Assembly (NCBI GenBank): GCA_045638085.1
Contig: JAZUAQ010000147.1
Coordinates: 1-10,725, forward strand
DNA: 10,725 nucleotides
Origin: SIG459 sp045638085
Lineage (GTDB): Bacteria > Bacillota > Clostridia > Oscillospirales > Oscillospiraceae
Direction of reading: 5' to 3'
Shown here: positions 5,321 through 10,725 of the stretch, piece after piece
Position numbering within the stretch: the first letter of the stretch is position 1
How the letters are laid out: each line of letters starts with the position of its first letter
Notes under the pieces: model-generated
The model's database searches: none
What the model was told of the DNA's origin: nothing
What the model saw: the letters and a program-made list of their open reading frames with translations, nothing else
Program-made: the position numbers and the translations under genes

Positions 5321-7303
5321 TTATCCTATTTCAATTGCAGCCATATAGCCGCCGCGGGTGGCTTGATCCACCTTGCCAGGAGCAATGGCGTCACCGATAA
5401 CGGCAACGGGAATATCTCCTGCTGCGGCCTTGAGTGCCTCGATGCTGCGGGACTTCATACCCAGAGCGTGCAAAACGGTGTCAGCCTCGATGGTTTTCTC
5501 GGTGCCGTCAGGCAGGAGCACCTTGACGAAGTTTTCGCCGATTTCAAGGCAGCGGGTGTTTTCAAGAAGAGTCATATTTTCCTTGTCCATCTCACGGGCA
5601 AGAGCCTCGCGATACATACCGTAAGCCTCATTGGCCACACGGGGCAGCATCTCGATAACAGTGACATCGTGGCCGGTCTTTGCGAGGAAGAGACCCTGCT
5701 CAGCACCTATAAGACCGCCGCCGACCATGATGACCTTCTTACCGGGTATCACATTGCCCTTGTATGCCTCCAGAGACTGGTGAGCATTCTCGATGCCGGG
5801 AATGGGAGGGCAGCTGGGAGCAGCACCGGTGGCAATGATGATATGCTCGGGAGCAACAGATTTGATAAAGTCTGCGTCAACTTCGGTACCCAGCTTAACC
5901 TCGATATCTCTGCGATCAACCTCGCGAATGAGAAGGTCCTTGAAGTTTCTAAGGTCGGGCTTGTCGCTGTCCACGTCGGTGAAGAAAAGCATACCGCCGA
6001 GGAAATTTTCTTTTTCAGCGAGAATAACCTTATGACCTCTGTCGGCAGCTCTTATTGCAGCTTCCATACCTGCGGGGCCGCCGCCGATGATGAGAACACG
6101 CTTGCTCTCTTTGGCTTCAGGCAGCTCATAATGGTCGAAGGGCAGATTTGCGAGGGGGTTGATGGTGCAGGCGCCAACAATCTTGGCCAGTTCATTGCTG
6201 GTGAAGGGCAGGTCGGTATAACCCTCCTCGGGAGAACCGGGGAAGCACTTGAAGCAGCGGAGGCAGCGGCGGATGGTGTCCTCCTCACCCCTCAGTGCCT
6301 TGTTGGCCAGATCTGGGTCTGCAAGGCTCTGGCGGCCGAGAACTATGTAGTCAGCTTCGCCATTGGCAATAATTTCTTCCATCTGATGAGGATCATTGAT
6401 ACCGCCAACAACGCCAACAGGCAGGCTAGTGTACTGCTTAACTATCTTGGAAATATTTCTGTTGCAGCCATGGGGAACAAACATGGAGGAGAACTGGTGG
6501 GTGGCAATAGCATCATAGTAGATACCGGCGCTGACCTGAATGGAGTCCACAATGCCTTCCAACATATGGGCAAACATACCGGTCTCCTCGGGAGTTACGC
6601 CGCCTTCATAGCCATCGTCACCGGTAATGCGCAGCTCAATGATGAAGTCGGGGCCCATAGCTTCGCGCATCTTCTTCAGTATCATGATGGGGAAACGGGC
6701 GCGGTTTTCAAGGCTGCCGCCATAAGCGTCGGTGCGTTTATTGTAGGTGGGGCTGAGGAACTGGGTGAAAAGGAAGCCATGGCCGCCATGGATAATGGTT
6801 CCGTCGTAGCCGCAGGCTTTGAGGAACTTGCAGCCGATAACGAAGTCATTGGCAATGCGCTCCATATCATCCTCGTTCATAGCGCGGACATGAACGCCGT
6901 TGGGACGAACCTCGTCATTAGGACCGATAGCCTCTTCATTGGGTCCAAAGGGCATTTTCTCGGCACCGGGATGGCTCAGCTCGCAAATGGCAATTGCGCC
7001 ATGCTTGTGAATGCGGCGGGCATATTCACCAACTCTGTCCACTGCATATCCCTCGGTCTGAGCGAAGTCCACAGGAGGCAGAGGAATGCGGCAGGCATCG
7101 GTAAAGTTGACGTCAATCTCACCAACAGCCACGCAGGCATCGCCGCCGCGGGCAATGCTCTCCAGCTTACGGAAAGATTTGTCTGCAGCATCGGGATCAA
7201 GGGCGATGAGGCCGAAGGCCATGGGGGCGCTCTCAATGCGGTTTTTGAAAGTGTACTTATTGTTTATCTTCAGAGGCTGAAAAAGATGGGGAAACTTGCA
7301 CAT
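5321..7303 (-). CDS. Old-yellow-enzyme / 2,4-dienoyl-CoA reductase-like FMN-FeS-FAD oxidoreductase
   Basis: A 660-residue ene-reductase with the layout of FadH, trimethylamine dehydrogenase and BaiCD-type enzymes. Residues 1-340 are an FMN-binding TIM barrel (LFQPLKINN...NRIESAPM at the start; QFLSPTYNKRTDAYGGSLENR, split, at 181-201). Cys347, Cys350, Cys353 and Cys379 should bind a [4Fe-4S] cluster. Residues 400-660 are an FAD/NAD(P)H domain with GGGPAG at 407-412, a second dinucleotide fold VGGGLIG at 527-533 and GDAIAPGKVDQATRGG near the end. It would take electrons from NAD(P)H through FAD and the cluster to FMN and reduce an activated C=C bond. Two oddities: the active site reads HGGHGF (172-177), with Phe177 where Tyr donates a proton in relatives, and the last cluster spacing is 25 residues instead of about 11-12. 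AAGGAG lies 11 bases before the ATG. It follows the AsrB-like gene after 36 bases. Confidence 0.93.
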   Translation of the reverse strand: MCKFPHLFQPLKINNKYTFKNRIESAPMAFGLIALDPDAADKSFRKLESIARGGDACVAVGEIDVNFTDACRIPLPPVDFAQTEGYAVDRVGEYARRIHKHGAIAICELSHPGAEKMPFGPNEEAIGPNDEVRPNGVHVRAMNEDDMERIANDFVIGCKFLKACGYDGTIIHGGHGFLFTQFLSPTYNKRTDAYGGSLENRARFPIMILKKMREAMGPDFIIELRITGDDGYEGGVTPEETGMFAHMLEGIVDSIQVSAGIYYDAIATHQFSSMFVPHGCNRNISKIVKQYTSLPVGVVGGINDPHQMEEIIANGEADYIVLGRQSLADPDLANKALRGEEDTIRRCLRCFKCFPGSPEEGYTDLPFTSNELAKIVGACTINPLANLPFDHYELPEAKESKRVLIIGGGPAGMEAAIRAADRGHKVILAEKENFLGGMLFFTDVDSDKPDLRNFKDLLIREVDRRDIEVKLGTEVDADFIKSVAPEHIIIATGAAPSCPPIPGIENAHQSLEAYKGNVIPGKKVIMVGGGLIGAEQGLFLAKTGHDVTVIEMLPRVANEAYGMYREALAREMDKENMTLLENTRCLEIGENFVKVLLPDGTEKTIEADTVLHALGMKSRSIEALKAAAGDIPVAVIGDAIAPGKVDQATRGGYMAAIEIG

Positions 7304-7339
7304 AATTATTTACGCTCCTTCCGATTATAAATATATTTA

Positions 7340-8128
7340 TCAGTCAAAAAGTTCTTTTGCTTTGCTGTAGTTGAAAACAGGGCCTTCGAGACATACATAG
7401 GTCTCGTTTATTTTGCAATGTCCGCATTTGCCCACAGCGCAGGACATTTTGCGCTCGAAGGACACCCAGATTTTCTCTTCCTCCGCTCCACATTTAAGAC
7501 ATTCAAGAGCGGCGAAGTGCATCATTGCCGGAGGTCCGACTATGACAACATTGTAGTCAGCAAAATCGGCAAAAGGTATCTTGCCTATATGAGCAGTTAC
7601 CATTCCCGTCTCGAAGCCAGGCGCGGAGGAATTATCAAGGGTCTTTATGGTGTCAAAACTTCCAGCGTATTTCTCCAGATCCTCGGTGAACAAAACGGAG
7701 TTAATATCCTTGAAGCCTGCAATAAGATGAACGCTTTTCACTTCATCTCTATGCTCCAGGAAATAATTGAGGGTGGTTTTTACGGGTGCCATGCCTGTTC
7801 CGCCGCAGATTACCACAAGATCCTTGCCCTTGAACTTCTCAAGGGGAAATGCCTTGCCGTAAGGGCCGCGCATAAAGAGATTGTCACCTTCCTCAAGCCC
7901 GAAGATGCCGTTGGTGAGGCGGCCTATCTTGCGGATGGTGAATTCCACATAGCCCTCCCCTTTTCCGCTTACGGATATGGGGGCTTCGCCTATTTTGGGA
8001 ATGGAAAGTTGGAAAAATTGTCCGTGGTCGGTTTCTCCCTCATACTCAACGCGGAAGGTATATTCCGCATTGGTCTCCTTAAGAACTCTCAGAATTTTGT
8101 GAGGAGTAGGCAGCATTATGTTTTTCAT
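7340..8128 (-). CDS. AsrB-like NAD(P)H:ferredoxin-type reductase subunit (FAD, [2Fe-2S])
   Basis: A 262-residue protein that matches anaerobic sulfite reductase subunit B in length and along its whole course. Residues 8-100 form the flavin-binding barrel (GQFFQLSIP, then EAPISVS at 48-54, RGPYG at 87-91). Residues 103-205 are the NAD(P)H-binding domain (GGTGMAP at 109-115, VGPPAMM at 197-203). The C-terminus carries Cys230, Cys235, Cys238 and Cys246 (CX4CX2CX7C), a [2Fe-2S] site as in dihydroorotate dehydrogenase electron-transfer subunits. It should oxidise NAD(P)H in the cytoplasm and pass electrons to the AsrA-like partner encoded just upstream. Its ATG overlaps that gene's stop as ATGA, with a GGGAGAGG ribosome site inside the upstream coding end. 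No AsrC follows; instead there is the ene-reductase. In this setting it is probably the electron entry point for a molybdenum enzyme. Confidence 0.93.
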   Translation of the reverse strand: MKNIMLPTPHKILRVLKETNAEYTFRVEYEGETDHGQFFQLSIPKIGEAPISVSGKGEGYVEFTIRKIGRLTNGIFGLEEGDNLFMRGPYGKAFPLEKFKGKDLVVICGGTGMAPVKTTLNYFLEHRDEVKSVHLIAGFKDINSVLFTEDLEKYAGSFDTIKTLDNSSAPGFETGMVTAHIGKIPFADFADYNVVIVGPPAMMHFAALECLKCGAEEEKIWVSFERKMSCAVGKCGHCKINETYVCLEGPVFNYSKAKELFD

Positions 8129-9777
8129 TTTACCTCTCCCCCCTCTTCTTTTTCAAGTGCATCCGCAAGACCGTTTATTGTGTCAAGAAAATCAATTCCC
8201 TTGGGACAGCGATCTATGCATCTGCCGCAGCCAACGCACATATGCTCTCCACCGAAGCGCAGGCAATAGTCATAAATTTTGTGAAGGGTCTTAAAGCGCA
8301 TATTGGCTCCCTGAGTTTTTCTTGCAAGGCCTCCGCCTGCGGTCTGGGTGAAATCGCGGAGCATGCAGCTTGACCAGACTCTTCTCCGCTCCCCTTCCAT
8401 GCTTGTTTCGTCATAGATAACATCAACGGTGTCAAAGCAGGAACAACCGGGGCAGACTGTTGAGCAGCCGCCGCAGGCTATGCATTCGTCATCATATTTA
8501 TCCCAGAATTCCATTTTGCAAATCTCGCCAAGCTCAGCGCGTTCTATTTGGGGAATGCGGGCTTTGCGGGAATTTTCTTTGACAAATTCGGGTGTGAACT
8601 CTATAGGAACTTCATCGAGGAAATAGGGCAAAAGCTCCTCGTCGCAAATTTCCATAAGAGCGCAGATATCGTCAATGCGTATTGCGGCGCTGTAGAGCTC
8701 GGCCTTGTTAGTACCCATGGATGCGCAGAAGCAGTTTTCAAAGCTCTCTCTGCATTCCAGAAGGATGAACTTTACCTTCTCTCTCATTCTGCCGTAGAAG
8801 AGGTCTGCTTCACCGTTATGGAGAAAAACATTGTCAAGGCGTTTGAAGGCGTTGATGTCGCATGCGCGGCAGATTATGATAATGCCCTTGTCGTCGGCAT
8901 TTTCCTGAACGGAGCAATCCTCTGCATCGAAGCGGAAAAGGGTCTGAGAAACGGGATAAATGCACTCTTTGGGGGAGAAATGAGATTTCTCTTTATAAAC
9001 TATATCTGTAAGTTCGCTTATCTCGCCATAGCGGATAAGATCCTTGCCCTTGGGTCCTCTCTTTGCAAAACGCATGGGGGCATAAACACGGTAGCTTTCT
9101 CTCAGTTTCGCCAGAATATTGCTCATTCTCTCGTTTCGCACGGAGAAGCTGCGGGATGCGCTGACATCTCCGTTTTCAATAGCTGCAAGAAGCTGAGATT
9201 CAAGTTCAACAAAGCCCTCGGTTATACGGCCTATGGCCTTATAGAAGTCGCAGCGGGCATACTTATCTATATCTGCAGCGAAGTCTCCCACCCAGTTTGA
9301 AAGGTGTTTTTCGACAAAATTCTTTTGGGCGGCATATTCACCCTTCTCAGCCAAATAAGCCATAAATTCAAGCTCAAGGGCGAGATGATCCTCCATCAGG
9401 TCATCGTGTCCCTCTGCCTTACCCATCCCAAAGCGGGCGTATTCGGCGCATACCTCTTCCCAACTCTCCTGCATATAGATTTTTGCCGGGCTTGCATATA
9501 CGGATTCGCAGGGTATGGCAGCCGCTCCGTCGGCGCTGCCTGCAGCAAGGAACACTCTTGCGTAGTCCACAGCCAGCTCTTCTACGGCATTTTCACCGCA
9601 GGAGTCCAGATAGCTGCGCAGCATGGCGTAGCCTTCACCCAGTTTGCCTTCGGCGGTGGGGAAGCTCATCTCCTTTATGGCAGAGAGAGTTTTCTCATCC
9701 ATCTCCACCTTATAGCAGCGGGAGAGAAAACGGTAGATATCCGCCCTCATGCGGGCATTTTCTTTACTTAGCATCAT
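8125..9777 (-). CDS. Fusion of TorD/DmsD-type chaperone with AsrA-type 2x[4Fe-4S] electron-transfer subunit
   Basis: A 550-residue protein made of two known families. Residues about 10-205 are a helical TorD/NarJ-type chaperone that in other systems binds molybdoenzymes during cofactor insertion: PCESVYASP at 89-97 and MEDHLALELEFMAYLAE at 128-144 match its conserved segments. Residues about 210-550 are AsrA-like (RACDINAFKRLDNVFL at 304-319 is a family signature). Two ferredoxin motifs follow: Cys432, 435, 438, 442 and Cys514, 517, 520, 524, each CX2CX2CX3CP, with Cys445 and Cys447 nearby. Normal AsrA has about 347 residues, so the extra 200 are the chaperone. There is no stop or frameshift between the halves. 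The ATG at 9777 overlaps the preceding stop as ATGA and has GGAGG nine bases upstream; an ATG at 9801 would overlap by 28 bases and lacks this support. It likely passes electrons between AsrB and the ferredoxin subunit. Confidence 0.92.
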   Translation of the reverse strand: MMLSKENARMRADIYRFLSRCYKVEMDEKTLSAIKEMSFPTAEGKLGEGYAMLRSYLDSCGENAVEELAVDYARVFLAAGSADGAAAIPCESVYASPAKIYMQESWEEVCAEYARFGMGKAEGHDDLMEDHLALELEFMAYLAEKGEYAAQKNFVEKHLSNWVGDFAADIDKYARCDFYKAIGRITEGFVELESQLLAAIENGDVSASRSFSVRNERMSNILAKLRESYRVYAPMRFAKRGPKGKDLIRYGEISELTDIVYKEKSHFSPKECIYPVSQTLFRFDAEDCSVQENADDKGIIIICRACDINAFKRLDNVFLHNGEADLFYGRMREKVKFILLECRESFENCFCASMGTNKAELYSAAIRIDDICALMEICDEELLPYFLDEVPIEFTPEFVKENSRKARIPQIERAELGEICKMEFWDKYDDECIACGGCSTVCPGCSCFDTVDVIYDETSMEGERRRVWSSCMLRDFTQTAGGGLARKTQGANMRFKTLHKIYDYCLRFGGEHMCVGCGRCIDRCPKGIDFLDTINGLADALEKEEGGEVK

Positions 9778-10403
9778 ATTTTGCGTCCTCCCTTCTTCCA
9801 TGCACTGTGTTCAATGCAGTCTTGAGGCAATATATCCTTCCACTGAGCGTGGCGGAGAATATATTTCACGGTGGGAGCATTGCCATCATCGCGAAGAGTA
9901 TGGATATGCTCCGCCGCCATTGCAGCCAGAAGCCTTGCAACATCGCTTTCCGGATCATTAATATCTCCGAAATGGAGCGCACTTCCTGAACAGTTGCGTA
10001 CGCAGGCTGGAGTTTCTCCCTTTTCTCTGAGCGAAGCGCAAATATCGCACTTATCGGCAACGCGAAGCTCCTTGTTGGCATTTATGCAGTCATAGGGGCA
10101 GGCTCTTTTGCAGCTTCCGCAGCCTATGCATATGCTGCGGTCAATTTTGATAACGCCATCGGACTCATCCTTGTAGCAGGCGCCGGTGGGGCATACATTC
10201 ACGCAGGATGGCTCGGCGCACTGCTGGCACATAGCGGTCATAAAGTACATTTCCAGATTGGGGAAAACACCGCTGGGGCCAATGGTGCAGACCTTGTTGC
10301 GCCCCTGACCGAGGGCTACGGTGTTCTGCAGCTTGCAGGCAACCTGACAGCCCTTGCAGCCTATACAGCGGTCGCAGTCTATTACAAATGTATACTGTTT
10401 CAT
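9774..10403 (-). CDS. DmsB/PhsB-like ferredoxin subunit with four [4Fe-4S] clusters
   Basis: A 209-residue electron-transfer subunit of the DMSO-reductase family type. All 16 cluster cysteines are present: Cys13/16/19/23, Cys59/62/67/71, Cys92/95/98/102 and Cys119/122/134/138, in the interleaved order usual for four-cluster DmsB-like proteins. There is no signal peptide, as is normal for such subunits. It should dock on the molybdopterin catalytic subunit encoded directly upstream and bring electrons to it. The ATG at 10403 overlaps that gene's stop as ATGA and has GGAGG seven bases upstream, which settles the start against a longer frame from 10445. The TorD-AsrA gene follows, again with an ATGA overlap. 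No DmsC-like membrane anchor is found, so electrons probably come from the AsrA/AsrB-like proteins rather than from quinol. Confidence 0.94.
   Translation of the reverse strand: MKQYTFVIDCDRCIGCKGCQVACKLQNTVALGQGRNKVCTIGPSGVFPNLEMYFMTAMCQQCAEPSCVNVCPTGACYKDESDGVIKIDRSICIGCGSCKRACPYDCINANKELRVADKCDICASLREKGETPACVRNCSGSALHFGDINDPESDVARLLAAMAAEHIHTLRDDGNAPTVKYILRHAQWKDILPQDCIEHSAWKKGGRKI
9787..9791 (-). promoter_or_regulatory. Ribosome binding site that decides the TorD-AsrA start
   Basis: GGAGG on the minus strand lies nine bases before the ATG at 9777, inside the last codons of the ferredoxin subunit gene. It fixes the start of the fusion protein and fits translational coupling through the ATGA overlap. 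Confidence 0.7.
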
Positions 10404-10725
10404 ACGTGCACCTCCTCGGTGGCTTTGCTGGGCACAGGCAGCCATGCTCTGAAATCCTGAGGATCAAGCCATACGCCCTCGGGAGCTCCCTCTGCCTTAT
10501 ACACCTTCACTTGGAATGCGCGGAGGGTATAAGTTCCAACTTCGGGGTTATAGGGGGCGCTGACCTTTGTCAGCAGGTTTACATTCATTTCCTTCCAGCC
10601 ATGGGTATCCGTATTGAGAGTTTCCGGAGTCCAGAACCGCTCCATATAAACGGTTCCGGGCTTGATACCTTCGGTAACTTTTGCGAGACCGCGGGTTCTG
10701 CCGCGAAGTCGGAGGCCAAGCGGTC
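10400..10725 (-). CDS. Molybdopterin oxidoreductase (DMSO reductase family), C-terminal part
   Basis: The last 107 codons of a gene that begins beyond the window end. They match the molybdopterin-dinucleotide-binding domain found at the C-terminus of DMSO-reductase-family catalytic subunits: GRTRGLAKVTEGIKPGTVY, then GWKEMNVNLLT and APYNPEVGTYTLRAFQVKV, the segment that closes over the second pterin. The family is also supported by the DmsB-like subunit gene that follows with an ATGA overlap and by the TorD domain encoded next. The active-site residue, the N-terminal [4Fe-4S] motif and any Tat signal lie outside, so the reaction cannot be told. Candidates include a catechol-type dehydroxylase, a thiosulfate/polysulfide, sulfoxide or N-oxide reductase, or a formate dehydrogenase-like enzyme. 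The soluble NAD(P)H-linked partners favour a cytoplasmic reductase. Confidence 0.85.
   Translation of the reverse strand, partial: PLGLRLRGRTRGLAKVTEGIKPGTVYMERFWTPETLNTDTHGWKEMNVNLLTKVSAPYNPEVGTYTLRAFQVKVYKAEGAPEGVWLDPQDFRAWLPVPSKATEEVHV

Noticed and set aside
5321..7303. Assignment as baiCD/baiH of a bile-acid 7-dehydroxylation operon
   Set aside because: The protein belongs to the same broad family, but no baiB, baiE, baiF, baiG or baiA2-like gene is seen around it, so the specific symbol is not supported.
5204..7330. A 708-codon open frame on the plus strand
   Set aside because: It lies antisense to the clear ene-reductase gene, has no ribosome binding site or recognisable domain, and reflects the codon bias of the real gene.
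7324..7347. Internal promoter (TTGACT and TATAAT) before the ene-reductase gene on the minus strand
   Set aside because: The two boxes are only 12 bases apart, too short for a sigma-70-type promoter, and the genes are otherwise tightly linked in one operon.
7340..9777. Anaerobic sulfite reductase operon (asrABC)
   Set aside because: AsrA- and AsrB-like proteins are present, but the AsrA part is fused to a molybdoenzyme chaperone, both are coupled to Mo-enzyme genes, and the position of asrC holds an ene-reductase gene with no sirohaem motif.
1..10725. Mobile element, CRISPR array, tRNA or rRNA
   Set aside because: No transposase, integrase, direct-repeat array, att-like repeat or tRNA/rRNA-like stretch was visible; nearly all sequence is accounted for by intact genes and one 264-base regulatory gap.

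Overview
The window looks like part of the chromosome of a strictly anaerobic, probably gut-type, Gram-positive bacterium of the Clostridia. The signs are strong GGAGG-type ribosome binding sites, tight operons with ATGA overlaps, an AsrA/AsrB-type electron-transfer pair, a multi-[4Fe-4S] ferredoxin subunit, an FAD/FMN/Fe-S old-yellow-enzyme reductase and an iron-sulfur flavoprotein. I see no oxygen-dependent enzyme. Base composition is roughly balanced by eye. No RNA gene, insertion sequence, CRISPR array or phage gene was found.

Layout. (1) Positions 1-826, minus strand: a short-chain dehydrogenase (cut by the window start) and, upstream of it, a small cupin protein, expressed from a good TTGACA/TAAAAT promoter at 881-910. 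(2) Positions 827-1090: a divergent regulatory region with that promoter, a second promoter facing right and a candidate LysR-type operator. (3) Positions 1091-3067, plus strand: a LysR-family regulator followed after 15 bases by an M42-family metallopeptidase. (4) Positions 3077-3121: a 21-bp perfect hairpin that ends both converging transcripts. (5) Positions 3121-10725, minus strand: one long operon read leftwards. In order of transcription it encodes a molybdopterin oxidoreductase (only its last 107 codons are in the window), a DmsB-like four-cluster ferredoxin subunit, a fusion of a TorD-type chaperone to an AsrA-type 2x[4Fe-4S] subunit, an AsrB-type FAD/[2Fe-2S] NAD(P)H reductase, a 660-residue old-yellow-enzyme/2,4-dienoyl-CoA-reductase-like protein, a URO-D-superfamily protein and a flavodoxin-fold Fe-S flavoprotein with a zinc ribbon.

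How the genes may work together. The first four genes of the long operon are joined by three consecutive ATGA stop/start overlaps. They read as one soluble enzyme: NAD(P)H to AsrB (FAD, [2Fe-2S]) to AsrA (2x[4Fe-4S]) to the DmsB-like subunit (4x[4Fe-4S]) to the molybdenum active site. No membrane anchor subunit and no AsrC sirohaem subunit is present in the window, so sulfite reduction is unlikely. The downstream ene-reductase, URO-D-like protein and flavoprotein, with the divergent dehydrogenase and cupin, suggest a pathway for stepwise anaerobic reduction or dehydroxylation of an organic compound (aromatic, steroid-like or enoyl). The substrate cannot be read from the sequence.

The most interesting points are the Asr-type electron input wired to a molybdenum enzyme, the maturation chaperone fused permanently to an electron-transfer subunit, and an old-yellow-enzyme homologue with Phe where the catalytic Tyr is expected and a lengthened Fe-S loop.
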